A stretch of 49,553 nucleotides of DNA, taken from positions 79,585 to 129,137 of the forward strand of contig LKHC01000110.1 in assembly GCA_001618605.1 (NCBI GenBank), written 5' to 3'. Within the stretch, counting starts at the first letter, position 1; every line of letters starts with the position of its first letter. The notes below the pieces were generated by a model, which searched no databases, was not told the DNA's origin, and saw nothing but the letters and a program-made list of their open reading frames with translations. Of the stretch, positions 9,493-18,388 are shown piece after piece. The translations under genes and the position numbers were made by a program. Source of the DNA: Candidatus Fermentibacter danicus. GTDB lineage: Bacteria > Fermentibacterota > Fermentibacteria > Fermentibacterales > Fermentibacteraceae.

Positions 9493-10428
9493 TCACCGTC
9501 CCCGCTGAGGCTCCTCAAAGGAGCCCAGGTACCGGATCTCCTCCCTGAGGGAGACCCCGGATGCATCGTAAACGACCCTCCCGGCGTCGTGAATGAGCCC
9601 GAATACGTCGGACGAGGAGGCGCCTCCGGCGTTCACGATGAAGTTGGCGTGCAGTTTCGATATCATCGCCCCCCCGACCCTCCTGCCCTTTAGCCCGGCG
9701 TCCTCTATCAGCTTCCCGGGAGGCGGAGCGCCCTCCACCCTTCTGAAGACGCTGCCGGCGTTGGGCAGATCGAGCGGGAAGGACTCCCTGCGCTTCCTGA
9801 GCGTCGCGGAAGCGGACTCCATCAGCCTGTCCCTGTCCCCGGAGTCGAGACTGAGCAGGACCGAGAGCACCAGGGCATCGGAATCCTGGAAGAAACTGGC
9901 CCTGTAGCCGAATCCGCACGCAGCCCGGTCCATCGTTCTGAAACCGTTCCCGTCGAGAACTTCCACGGAAACCACCCTGTCCGCCATGCTCCCGCCGTAG
10001 GCGCCCGCATTCATGAACACCGCCCCGCCGAGGCTTCCGGGAATGCCGACGGCGAATTCGAGGCCGGCCGCGCCCTTCATGCAGGCCGCCCCGGCCAGCC
10101 CCGGGAGAGTGACGGCGGCACCGGCCGAGACCAGCCATCCGTCCCCTCCCCGCGTCCACGACACCATCCCGAAGTCTCCCGCGAGCCTTACGACGAGCCC
10201 GTCGTAACCGTCGTCAGAAACGAGGAGGTTCGATCCCCTCCCGAGAAGGAAGACCTCGACTCCTAGTTCACGGGCCCTGCCGAGTATGTCCGCGAGCATC
10301 CCGGCGGAGCGGGCCTCGATGACCGCGGCCTCCCCGCCGATCCTCCAGGTGGTGAGGGACGAGAGGGCCATGACCTTCACGCATCCGGGGAAGGCCGTTG
10401 CAAGAGCATCGAACGATCCTCGGTCCAT
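9493..10428 (-). CDS. murB: UDP-N-acetylenolpyruvoylglucosamine reductase
   Basis: 311 residues. It reduces UDP-GlcNAc-enolpyruvate to UDP-MurNAc with NADPH and FAD, an essential cytoplasmic step of peptidoglycan synthesis. The FAD-binding part shows SSLTTWRIGG, LLGRGSNLLVSDDGYDG and GIPGSLGGAVFMNAGAYG. The substrate domain carries the catalytic serine in NAGSVFRR and the C-terminal catalytic glutamate in SLREEIRYLG. Length fits type II MurB, which lacks the extra loop of the E. coli enzyme. ATG 10428 overlaps the GT2 stop by one base (TGATG). A murein gene between glycosyltransferases is unusual; MurB genes normally sit in dcw clusters. Confidence 0.93.
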   Translation of the reverse strand: MDRGSFDALATAFPGCVKVMALSSLTTWRIGGEAAVIEARSAGMLADILGRARELGVEVFLLGRGSNLLVSDDGYDGLVVRLAGDFGMVSWTRGGDGWLVSAGAAVTLPGLAGAACMKGAAGLEFAVGIPGSLGGAVFMNAGAYGGSMADRVVSVEVLDGNGFRTMDRAACGFGYRASFFQDSDALVLSVLLSLDSGDRDRLMESASATLRKRRESFPLDLPNAGSVFRRVEGAPPPGKLIEDAGLKGRRVGGAMISKLHANFIVNAGGASSSDVFGLIHDAGRVVYDASGVSLREEIRYLGSFEEPQRGR

Positions 10429-11387
10429 CACCGGAGCCTCCCGGTATAGCCTCGCAGGCAGGCGCCCACGGAGAGATATGTGAACAGGAAGGCCGGGCGT
10501 CCCACACGCGACATCCAGGCGAGGACGAGGCGGTAGACGGGGTCCGATATCGCGGCTTTCACGGCCGCCGCTCTGATCGACGACACCGCTCCCCGGGCAC
10601 GCGGGGAGACCCATCCCGTGCCGAGCAGTCCCTCCAGGTCCGGATGCTTCGTCACCGTATAGAAGAGCCCCGTGGCGCCGTACTCCTCCATCTTGGAGGA
10701 ATGCCTGCGGACGGTCACATCGTCGAGGTGATCGGCCCTCAGGGCCGGATCCCTGAAGAACGACGCCCCGGCCAGGAAAAGCCTGTAGGCGAACTCCGTG
10801 TCCTCGCCTCCGTAGTGCGTAATGGCCTCGTCGAAGCATCCGGCTTCGAAGGCGAGCGTTCTGGGAAGGCTGGCGTTGCCCGTCACGAAGTGCCTCCAGG
10901 GCATCGCCGAGAGGGTTCCGTCATTGCCGCCGGCCCTAGTATCGAACCATCGCTGCCACCTGGTGGACGACAGGGACCAGGCATTGACCCTGGAACCCCT
11001 CAGAACCGCCCTGCCGTCGGCCCCGTCCCGGGAGTGGAATGCGGCATGGCCGGCGAGGACGCCTGGAGCCAGCCTCAGGTCGGCGTCGGTCATGAAGGCG
11101 ATCGGCGCGGTGGAGGCCTCCAGCGCCGCATTCCTGGCCCGCGGCCTGTTTCCTGTCCCCTCGATCCTGACGAGTTCGGTCCTGACGCATCCCGGGGGAT
11201 GGAGATCGAACGAGTCCCCGACGGGGATCCTGCTGCCGTCGTCCACCACGACGAGTTCGTACGAGAAGCCCGGGCGCTCCTGGAGGGACAGGGAGCCCAG
11301 GAATGCCGCGAAGGCGGCTCCCGGGTCGCGGACGGGAACCTGGACCGAGACGGAGGGGCGGAGATCAGGCATTCCCAGGCTCATCAT
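10428..11387 (-). CDS. Family 2 glycosyltransferase
   Basis: 319-residue GT-A-type glycosyltransferase. VSVQVPVRDP and YELVVVDDGS form the nucleotide-sugar binding start. NRPRARNAALEAS and MTDADLRL carry the DxD-type metal site, and HYGGEDTEFAYRLFLAG gives the acceptor-side ED motif. It probably adds one sugar to the lipid-linked repeat unit on the cytoplasmic side. Two adjacent ATGs (11387 and 11384) are possible; the second stands 7 bases after GGAG and may be the real start. It overlaps the flippase gene by 23 bp. Confidence 0.85.
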   Translation of the reverse strand: MMSLGMPDLRPSVSVQVPVRDPGAAFAAFLGSLSLQERPGFSYELVVVDDGSRIPVGDSFDLHPPGCVRTELVRIEGTGNRPRARNAALEASTAPIAFMTDADLRLAPGVLAGHAAFHSRDGADGRAVLRGSRVNAWSLSSTRWQRWFDTRAGGNDGTLSAMPWRHFVTGNASLPRTLAFEAGCFDEAITHYGGEDTEFAYRLFLAGASFFRDPALRADHLDDVTVRRHSSKMEEYGATGLFYTVTKHPDLEGLLGTGWVSPRARGAVSSIRAAAVKAAISDPVYRLVLAWMSRVGRPAFLFTYLSVGACLRGYTGRLR

Positions 11388-12774
11388 CCTTCTCCGCCAG
11401 GAGCAGGCTGCGGCAGAGGAGCGCGGAGCCGAGCGTCCAGAGGAACGCCGCCCCGGCCCGCCAGGGCAGGGGGAGAGTCGACAGGGGGCCCATCGCCGAA
11501 GGAACTGCCATTATCATGACCACAGCCGGTGCGCTGACCGGAAACCCTCCGCGCCCGGCCCAGAACAGGCTGGCGGACATGAAGAGGTTGGTTCCCAGGG
11601 TCGCGAGCGCGGCGCCGGATGCTCCGTACTGCGGTATCAGCCTGTAATTGAAGGCCAGATTTCCCGCTGCCCCCAGTACGGTGGTCAGGGCGACCAGCCA
11701 GGTGCGCCCCTCCAGGAGCGGCCCGGTCTGGGCGACGAGATAGATTCCGTAGAGGGCCGACGATCCCGCGAGGATAGGCAGCACCCTGGCGGCGCCCGCG
11801 TATTCCGCGCCTCCGACGAGGGAGACGGCCTCGCGTGAAAAAAGAGCGAGCAGCATGGCCGCGGCTTCGAGGACAACCACGAACACGAGCGATTGCCTGC
11901 CGAGCTTCGCGAGTCCGCCCGGCACCCCCTTCAGGGCGAAGATCTGCCGGTGCCAGGCCATCCCGAATCCTATCGTGAGCGGGGTCAGAGCCATGCAGGC
12001 CGAGGAGGCCCATTCGTAGTAGCCGCTCTCGGAGAGATCGGGGGCCATGGCCCTGAGCATGATCATGTCGGCGGAAGAGAGGATCAGAAGGGCAAGTCCG
12101 GCCGGCATCAGGGGCAGGCTGTAGCGGAAGAGGCCCGCAGCCCCTCCCCGTGATCCAGGCGCGAACCGGAAGGCGAGGAGGAGCGCAGCCGCGGCGGCGA
12201 GCAGCGCAGGGATCCATCTCGCCATGAGGAAGGATTCGACCCCTCCGGCTCCGGCCATTAACAGGAGGGGGAGCAGGGCGAGGGACGCCAGGCCCCGTGA
12301 GGCCTGGATCAGGAAGTAGCTGACGGGCCGCCCGTCGGCCCTGTGGAAGGAGAGGGCCACCTGGACGAAGGCGGCGCCCAGCCCGAGCAGAAAGGCGTGG
12401 AGGATGCCGTATGCGAGGGACAGGTTCAGGAGTGAGCCTATCTGTCGGCCGAACGCGGCGCAGAGCAGCCCCGCCGCGAGGCCGGCGAAGGCGCATCCCA
12501 TGGACGCCCTGGCCACGAGAGCCCTCTTCGAGGCCCCCTCCGTCTGCCACATCCGCACGATGCCGACGGGCAGCCCGAGGACCATTACGCCCGCGAGCAC
12601 CTCCGCGATGATCCTGAGGGTTCCCACCTCGCCCGCCTCGGCGGCGTCGAGCCGCGCCGACATGAAGGGGAGGAACGCCAGCATCACGAGCCCGCTCACG
12701 AGCGTCGAGAGGCCGTAGAGCAGGGTCTCCCGCCCGAGCCCGGGCGCTCCGGCGCCTGGTCTGACTTTCTTCAC
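11365..12774 (-). CDS. Polysaccharide flippase (Wzx-like)
   Basis: 469 residues with 12-14 predicted membrane helices and the polysaccharide-synthesis/MATE-like pattern: LLYGLSTLVSGLVMLAFLPF at the start, YSLPLMPAGLALLILSSADMIML in the second half, and the YGASGAALATLGTNLFM motif near helix 12. It is expected to translocate undecaprenyl-linked repeat units. The GTG start at 12774 overlaps the preceding glycosyltransferase stop by 4 bp (GTGA). Upstream sequence in the same frame lies antiparallel to real coding sequence and is not used. Confidence 0.85.
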   Translation of the reverse strand: MKKVRPGAGAPGLGRETLLYGLSTLVSGLVMLAFLPFMSARLDAAEAGEVGTLRIIAEVLAGVMVLGLPVGIVRMWQTEGASKRALVARASMGCAFAGLAAGLLCAAFGRQIGSLLNLSLAYGILHAFLLGLGAAFVQVALSFHRADGRPVSYFLIQASRGLASLALLPLLLMAGAGGVESFLMARWIPALLAAAAALLLAFRFAPGSRGGAAGLFRYSLPLMPAGLALLILSSADMIMLRAMAPDLSESGYYEWASSACMALTPLTIGFGMAWHRQIFALKGVPGGLAKLGRQSLVFVVVLEAAAMLLALFSREAVSLVGGAEYAGAARVLPILAGSSALYGIYLVAQTGPLLEGRTWLVALTTVLGAAGNLAFNYRLIPQYGASGAALATLGTNLFMSASLFWAGRGGFPVSAPAVVMIMAVPSAMGPLSTLPLPWRAGAAFLWTLGSALLCRSLLLAEKDDEPGNA

Positions 12775-13859
12775 CTCCCGGACTCCCCGTTCTCCCAGCC
12801 CAGCCTCCTGTAGGTATCGTGGAGCGATCGGGCGACCTTGAGCCAGTGATGTCTCTCCTGGATCCATCCCGGGCCCGCCTCGCCGTGCTTCCTGCGGAGG
12901 TCGTCGTCCAGGACGACCTCGCGCAGCACCCGGGCCAGGTTGTCGGGGGTGGCGAGTATGAAGGGATGGTCCGGGATGAACTCCCTGTACCTCTCCGAGA
13001 GGTTCGTAATGGTGGGAATCCCCATGGACAGGCTCTCCAGCGAGTTGACCCCGTATCCCATGTCGCCGTCCGCGATCTGATCGATGGCTGCGTGGCAGGT
13101 CGACTTCACCGCCAGCGCCTCCGCGTGGGACAGGCCTTCGATGAGGACGAGTTCGACGGGAAGGCTTCCCTGGAGCGATTCCACGGCCGAGATGACGGTT
13201 TCGGTGCCCTTCACGGCCCTTATTCTGGGGGCATGGCAGATCCTGATCCTGTCGCCCCGGGGTTTCGCGGCGGGCATCGCGGAGGGGTCGAAGGGAAGGA
13301 AGATGTACTCGAGTTCCGGATAGCGGCAGAAAAGGTCGAACTCGCAGGTCAGGTGCAGGTCCGTGGCGTCCCACACGGGTTTTATCGCGCCGCGCATCCT
13401 CAGATCGAGCCCGTGGTAGCTCGAGACGATCCTCTTGCCGGCCTTCTTCAGGCGGATCACGTCGCGTCCGTCACGGAAGAAGCTCATCCCGCCCTCGTAG
13501 TGGTAGATATCGAAGTCGTCCAGGGAGTACAGTGCTGTAGCGCGGGCGATCCGGGGGGTCCATACCGCGTTTCTGAACCCCAGCAGCAGCCTCTCGACGA
13601 ATCCCGGGGACCAGATTATCCGCTCGGATGTGCCGGTGAAGGGCACTCTCATGCTCCCGGCCCCGACCAGCCTCTTCACCTTCCACAGCCATTCCATCGG
13701 CCCGACGAAGGGCAGGTCCAGACAGATATCCTCCTCGTAGGCGTTCTTCGCGCGGTAGAACGTCACCAGCCTGCTCTCGTGGCCGAGAGCCCGGTGCCCC
13801 TTCAGATACAGGGTCAGGACACCCGTGTAGTTCTGCGGGGAGACGTGCAGTATCCTCAT
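12771..13859 (-). CDS. GT4-like glycosyltransferase
   Basis: 362 residues of GT-B type. The N-terminus MRILHVSPQNYTGVLTLYLK matches GT4 acceptor domains. The C-terminal half has a donor-binding region with GYGVNSLESLSMGIPTITN, corresponding to the family's 'E-A-M-A-x-G-x-P-V' loop. The usual E-x7-E is only partly visible and the protein is shorter than typical GT4 enzymes, so donor and linkage cannot be named. ATG 13859 overlaps the membrane protein stop by 4 bp. It lies between a GT-C-like protein and a flippase, which supports a role in building the repeat unit. Confidence 0.75.
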   Translation of the reverse strand: MRILHVSPQNYTGVLTLYLKGHRALGHESRLVTFYRAKNAYEEDICLDLPFVGPMEWLWKVKRLVGAGSMRVPFTGTSERIIWSPGFVERLLLGFRNAVWTPRIARATALYSLDDFDIYHYEGGMSFFRDGRDVIRLKKAGKRIVSSYHGLDLRMRGAIKPVWDATDLHLTCEFDLFCRYPELEYIFLPFDPSAMPAAKPRGDRIRICHAPRIRAVKGTETVISAVESLQGSLPVELVLIEGLSHAEALAVKSTCHAAIDQIADGDMGYGVNSLESLSMGIPTITNLSERYREFIPDHPFILATPDNLARVLREVVLDDDLRRKHGEAGPGWIQERHHWLKVARSLHDTYRRLGWENGESGR

Positions 13860-15157
13860 GCGCGGCCGTTCCTTTTCCTGCTCCTGGAGAGCGCGGGGAG
13901 GGCCAGTGCCCCCAGCACCCAGGCCGCCTGCCCCGCACATGCGATCGCCCCGGCGCGGCGTGATTCCTGAGATACAGTCACGCAGAAGATGTCGGGGGCT
14001 CCGGAGCCGATCTCGGCCAGGGTGTGGAGCAGGGGGGAGCGGGCGGGGCTCCAGATGACGGCCTGCCGCGATGGATCGTCGAACGAATCCGCCCCTAGAG
14101 ACCTCTCGACGGCGCAGGGATTGGACCAGACAGCCGCCAGGGTGAGCAGGACGCCCCACAGGGCCGCGGCCTTGAACGGCAGGCCCCCGCGTCCGGGAGC
14201 CGCCAGAGGGGCCAGGAAGGCCGGAAGCGCCGGGAACAGGAACCTCGGCCCCCAGCCGGTGCCTCCCGTCCAGTCGTAGAGCTGTGAGTGAAGCGCGATG
14301 CCGAGCAGCAGAGGCATGGCAAGACGCCACCCGCGGTGCCTCGGGATGGCGGGTAGAACCATCGGAGCGAACCAGACGAGCCCCTTGCCGGAACTCGCCA
14401 GCAGACCGACGAGCCCCGCCGCCCCCGGGGCGAAGGCCATGGCCGGGTCCTGTGAATGCCCGTCCTCGAACACCGAGCCGAACCTGAACCGGTTGAGCGC
14501 GGCGATCACAAGCAGGGCCGCCGCAATGCCGGGGACGAGCCTGAGGCTCCTCCTCCCGGCGAAGAGGGACGGCAGGAATACGATGCTGTCCAGCCTCACC
14601 AGCAGTGCCGCGCCCAGAAGGGCTCCGGCTGCGGCATCCCTGCCCCGCATGGACGAGAGGAGCGAAGCCGTGCAGAGGAGAGCGGCGGCGGTCACGTCGA
14701 AGGGCAGTTTCGAATAGACGGCCGCCATGCCTCCGACCGCCACGAGCAGGGATTTCCACTTTCCGGGAGCCGTCCCGTTCACTTCCGTGCACAGCGAGAA
14801 CCAGACGGCAAACAGCGCTGCGGAGAGAACCGCGCAGGTGAATGCGGCGAGAATCTTGCCGGCGGCCTCCCCGGCAGCCGCGCCCGCGAGCGCGGCGGGC
14901 GCAAGGAGCAGGGAATAGCCGATGCCGTGGGGCGAGTATCCATGCCCGTCCACTCCGTAAACCACCCAGCCTTCGGAGGCGGTGAGGAAGGGCCGGGCGC
15001 CGGTCAGCGAACCCGCGACCTGGTACTGGGCAAGAACATCGGTGCTGTAGAGCCTGCCGCCGAATACGAGGCCGGTGAGCGCGATCCAGAGGGGCAGTGC
15101 CCGGCGCAGACCTTCCCGCCGGGCCGGGCCGGCGGCTGCGGGGACGGACTGGCTCAG
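13856..15157 (-). CDS. Multi-pass membrane protein, GT-C/GT39-like; start unclear
   Basis: About 433 residues. Many hydrophobic segments are separated by polar loops; an N-terminal helix (ALPLWIALTGLVFGG) is followed by GRLYSTDVLAQYQVAGSL and YGVDGHGYSPHGIGYSLLL. This resembles the first periplasmic loop of GT39-type mannosyltransferase-like proteins, with an acidic residue after helix 1. Homologous-looking sequence extends well upstream of the first GTG (14965). No ATG, GTG or TTG occurs in this frame between 14965 and an in-frame stop near 15255. The best candidate is the CTG at 15157, 8 bases after GAGAGG. An ATG at 15177 overlaps the FemAB stop as elsewhere in the operon but is in another frame that ends after 7 codons, so a 1-base indel there is the alternative. 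Function inferred from family resemblance only. Confidence 0.6.
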   Translation of the reverse strand: MSQSVPAAAGPARREGLRRALPLWIALTGLVFGGRLYSTDVLAQYQVAGSLTGARPFLTASEGWVVYGVDGHGYSPHGIGYSLLLAPAALAGAAAGEAAGKILAAFTCAVLSAALFAVWFSLCTEVNGTAPGKWKSLLVAVGGMAAVYSKLPFDVTAAALLCTASLLSSMRGRDAAAGALLGAALLVRLDSIVFLPSLFAGRRSLRLVPGIAAALLVIAALNRFRFGSVFEDGHSQDPAMAFAPGAAGLVGLLASSGKGLVWFAPMVLPAIPRHRGWRLAMPLLLGIALHSQLYDWTGGTGWGPRFLFPALPAFLAPLAAPGRGGLPFKAAALWGVLLTLAAVWSNPCAVERSLGADSFDDPSRQAVIWSPARSPLLHTLAEIGSGAPDIFCVTVSQESRRAGAIACAGQAAWVLGALALPALSRSRKRNGRA

Positions 15158-15173
15158 ATCGACGACCTCTCTG

Positions 15174-16154
15174 TCATCCGTCGATCCTTCCCCTGAACGT
15201 CTCCCGGAAGTGACCTCTGGCGCTGAAGGACTCCTTGAAGCGGCAGAGCCCGTGGTTCACCTGCATGTCCAGCGTGAACGTGCCGAGGTCGAGATACCTG
15301 TAGCCCGAATCCCTTGCCCAGCGGATGACTTCCTGGTAGACGAGGTTCACGGGACGCAGGGCCTGGTATCTGGCGTCGTGCGAGATGTAGAAGGCCAGAG
15401 TGACCCGCGGGTTGCATCGGAACATGATCATTCCTGCGAGCACTCCCTGTTCCCCCCGGGCCACGAACTGCCGGATCATGCCGCCGCCGAGGAGGCCGCG
15501 CAGTTTCTCCAGCTCCTCGATCGTATGGGTCGGCCTGACCCCGTGGCGCTCCTGGAGGTTGGTTTCCAGTACGGGATAGAAGGCGCCGAAGTCCGGCTCC
15601 TCCGCCACCTCGATGCCCATCCTGACGGCACGGGCTGCTCCCCGTCTGGCGGAATCCCTGAAGGCCAGCTCGATCTCGTCGCCCATCCTGCCCAGGTCTA
15701 TCACTGCGGTGAGTTCGCGCTTCCTGTATGTGAATCCCCGCCTCACCAGCGCGAAGTCCAGGTAGTTCGACGGGCGTCTGTGATAGACCATCGGGGGCGG
15801 CGTCATCTCCATTCCGACAGCGCCCATGGAGCGGACGTGTCCGATCAGAGCCTCGACGCACTCCTCCACGGTTTCGAGGCCGGCGGAATCGTTCATCACC
15901 AGCCCGCCCCAGGAGGCGCCCGGGTGCGACCGGAACCATCTCTCCCCCTCGATCTCCGAGAAGGCTCCGGTTGCGATCGCGACTATGGAACCGTTCTCGT
16001 CGTCCTCTAGGACCACGTGATGGTTGTCGAACCGCCCCGGGGGATGGTAGTCGAAGAACTCCGGCAGGTGGAACAGAGTCCCGTTGGAGGAGAGTCGGAC
16101 GAATTCCGCCCACCTGCCCCTGTCATCCGAAACGAGCTTTCTCGCCCTGATCAT
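15174..16154 (-). CDS. FemAB/GNAT-type acyl- or aminoacyltransferase
   Basis: 326 residues with the double-GNAT layout of the FemABX/BioF2-like group. The N-terminal half begins with a short sheet-rich part (GTLFHLPEFFDYHPPG). The C-terminal half holds AFYISHDARYQALRPVNLVYQEVIRWARDSG and YLDLGTFTLDMQVNHGLCRFKESFSARGHF; the FKxxF(S/G)A pattern near the end is typical of FemAB-like proteins. In polysaccharide operons such enzymes are thought to decorate sugars or lipid-linked intermediates with acyl or aminoacyl groups. ATG 16154 overlaps the propeller gene stop by 4 bp. Substrate unknown. Confidence 0.72.
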   Translation of the reverse strand: MIRARKLVSDDRGRWAEFVRLSSNGTLFHLPEFFDYHPPGRFDNHHVVLEDDENGSIVAIATGAFSEIEGERWFRSHPGASWGGLVMNDSAGLETVEECVEALIGHVRSMGAVGMEMTPPPMVYHRRPSNYLDFALVRRGFTYRKRELTAVIDLGRMGDEIELAFRDSARRGAARAVRMGIEVAEEPDFGAFYPVLETNLQERHGVRPTHTIEELEKLRGLLGGGMIRQFVARGEQGVLAGMIMFRCNPRVTLAFYISHDARYQALRPVNLVYQEVIRWARDSGYRYLDLGTFTLDMQVNHGLCRFKESFSARGHFRETFRGRIDG

Positions 16155-18388
16155 CTGACTACCGCCAGCTTCGTGACCGATGTGACTCCATCGGCCTCCA
16201 CGACGGCGAAATATACCCCGCCGGCCGCGTTCCCGCCTTCCGTGCGGCCGTCCCAGGACCATGCCCCGGGGGAGTCGGCGCTGATGGAGGCGACGAAGGC
16301 CCCATCCACCGAGAACACCCGCACGGTCACGGGCGCGTCGGGAACGCCCGTGAGCGAGAGCACTCCCCCGTCGCCGGGCAGGAATGGCTGCGGATGGAAG
16401 CGCGGCCCGCCCCCTCCGGCCGAACCGGCGGCGGTACGGATCATCCACATGCCTATGCGGGAGGAGAAGATTATCCGCCCCTCCGAGGGATCCCATGCCG
16501 CAAACTCGTTCTCGACGCGGTTCACGGGCAGGAACGGGGAGTTGGACCGATCGTAGCGGACCACCTCTGCACCGTCCACGGCCCACACGGCCGAGGAACC
16601 CAGACACCATGCCGTTCCGTCGCCGTCCAGGGCGATGGCCTTGATCGCTCCGTCCACTCCCGCGACGGTCGTGAACCCGGCCCCCGCAGTCCAGCGGGAC
16701 AGCCCCGCTCCGGTGCCGACCAGAACGCCGCCCTCCCTGTCCCGGCAGAATGAAAGCACCTGGCTGGAGGGGAGGCCGCTCGACATGCCCCAGGACTGGT
16801 TCGGCGCAGGCAGCCACGAGTCGTCGGAATGGATCAGCGGAGTTCCCCCGAAGTCGAGATACTGGCAGCCCGCGTCTCCGGCGAAGGCGATCCAGATGCC
16901 GCCGTCTCCCGTGAGGAGCAGCGAGCGGATCGCACCGGACGCCAGGCCGTCATCCACGGTGAAGGCAGCCCATTCGAGGTCACCGGCCGCCGGGTCGCCC
17001 ACGCAGACTACGAGTCCGCTCGGCTCGTCCGGAGTCGTCCAGAACGGCTCCTGGCCGATCCAGAGAGTCTCCCCGGAGGAGGCGAGGCAGACCGCCTGGT
17101 TGTTGAGGAGCGGCGCCTCCATCTGGGGCACCGGAGGGTTCACCTGGATGCTGTCGCTGACGAACGTCATCAAGATGTCGTCGGCGCCGGAAGGGGTTCC
17201 GGAATCCCAAAGCCATGTGAGCCCGTAATGGTAGCTCGCCGTCCATACGGCTTCCCCGGGGGCATCGGCGACAGGATAGACTCTCAGCGTGTTGGGCAGT
17301 CCGTCGAAGGGGCCGTAGTGTCGCCACTCGTTTCCGTAGCGGGCCATCAACCCCCGGTTGTGGCTGCCGCAGTAGAGCGTGCCGTCGATAATGGCGGGCT
17401 GATAGCAGCTCCCGGCGGGAAGGCCCGGGATCAAGACGAGAGTCCACCCTTCCGGGTTCAGCCTGGCCAGGCCGGCTCCGTAGTCGGTGTTCGTCCAGTG
17501 CTGCGATCCTGCGCCGCACCAGAGACTGCCCCCGCCTTCGGCCAGGAAAGTCGCCTGGGTGCCGGGCGGAAAGCCCTCCCCCCATCGCTCCCATGCGGTT
17601 CCGGCGATCCTGCGGCGCACGCCGCAGCCCGCGGCGACGAGACCGTCGGAGGTCGAGGCGAGTCCGAGGATCATGCTGTCGGGATGTGAGGAATAATCGA
17701 GGAGGACGGTCCATGCTCCGGGATCCCGCCTGAAGACGCCGCTGCCGAAGGCGTAGAGGCTGTCGGGCGTTGCCAGGAAGCCTCGTATGCCCAGCCCCCC
17801 GGTCTCGGCGGCCCAGTGGTGCCACGAGGATGCGACGTAGGGGCTCGATCCGAGATCCAGGGAGAACACGCCGATTTCGGTGGCGATCCAGAGAGAGTCG
17901 TCGCGCTCGAGAAGGGCGTCCACTTCGCCCGCAGTGAATCCTCCCCGGGTGAGAGCCTCGTCCATGTGCAGGAATCCCGAGCCGGTCCATCCGGCCAGCC
18001 CGCCGTCGGTTCCGGCCCAGATCCGCGAGCCGGCCTCCTCGACGACCCGCACTTCGCCGGAGCCGGGTATCCCATCGAAGGAGGTGTAGACGGTCCATCC
18101 GCCGTTCTCGAGCACGGCCAGGCCGTTGCCCGTGGCGCACCACAGCCTGCCCTGGCTGTCCTGCAGAACGTCTTCAACGGCATGGTGCGGTAGATCGTGC
18201 GGATACAGGTACTCCGCCGTGAAGCCCTGGTCGTAGTCGTAGAAGAAGACGCCTCCGGATGTGGCGCACCACAGGCCCTCCGCCGTGGGCTGCGCCGAGC
18301 GCACGTGCGTCATCGAGGAGACGAAATCCCAGTCCAGAACCTGTGTGGATGCGGCGAGAACGGCCAGAGGAAGAGCCGGAGAGATCAT
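16151..18388 (-). CDS. Second two-propeller surface protein with T9SS/FlgD-type C-terminal domain (PorZ-like)
   Basis: 745 residues, a diverged paralogue in layout of the protein at 6376-8538. A short signal-like N-terminus (MISPALPLAVLAAS) is followed by propeller blades, for example LQDSQGRLWCATGNGLAVLENGG, RIWAGTDGGLAGW, LTGDGGIWIAFAGDAG and CRDREGGVLVGTGAGLSRW. The C-terminal sandwich is FHPQPFLPGDGGVLSLTG, VTVRVFSVDGAFVASI, WSWDGRTEGGNAAGGVYFAVVEADG, as in T9SS type A/FlgD-like domains. ATG 18388 overlaps the Dpm-like gene stop by 4 bp. It stands at the promoter end of the polysaccharide operon, while its paralogue stands in the middle. PorZ-like role is inference. Confidence 0.7.
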   Translation of the reverse strand: MISPALPLAVLAASTQVLDWDFVSSMTHVRSAQPTAEGLWCATSGGVFFYDYDQGFTAEYLYPHDLPHHAVEDVLQDSQGRLWCATGNGLAVLENGGWTVYTSFDGIPGSGEVRVVEEAGSRIWAGTDGGLAGWTGSGFLHMDEALTRGGFTAGEVDALLERDDSLWIATEIGVFSLDLGSSPYVASSWHHWAAETGGLGIRGFLATPDSLYAFGSGVFRRDPGAWTVLLDYSSHPDSMILGLASTSDGLVAAGCGVRRRIAGTAWERWGEGFPPGTQATFLAEGGGSLWCGAGSQHWTNTDYGAGLARLNPEGWTLVLIPGLPAGSCYQPAIIDGTLYCGSHNRGLMARYGNEWRHYGPFDGLPNTLRVYPVADAPGEAVWTASYHYGLTWLWDSGTPSGADDILMTFVSDSIQVNPPVPQMEAPLLNNQAVCLASSGETLWIGQEPFWTTPDEPSGLVVCVGDPAAGDLEWAAFTVDDGLASGAIRSLLLTGDGGIWIAFAGDAGCQYLDFGGTPLIHSDDSWLPAPNQSWGMSSGLPSSQVLSFCRDREGGVLVGTGAGLSRWTAGAGFTTVAGVDGAIKAIALDGDGTAWCLGSSAVWAVDGAEVVRYDRSNSPFLPVNRVENEFAAWDPSEGRIIFSSRIGMWMIRTAAGSAGGGGPRFHPQPFLPGDGGVLSLTGVPDAPVTVRVFSVDGAFVASISADSPGAWSWDGRTEGGNAAGGVYFAVVEADGVTSVTKLAVVR

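Noticed and set aside
6376-18388. Calling the propeller proteins two-component regulators
   Set aside because: Only the propeller repeats match; there is no histidine kinase or response-regulator domain and the C-terminus is a secretion-type sandwich.
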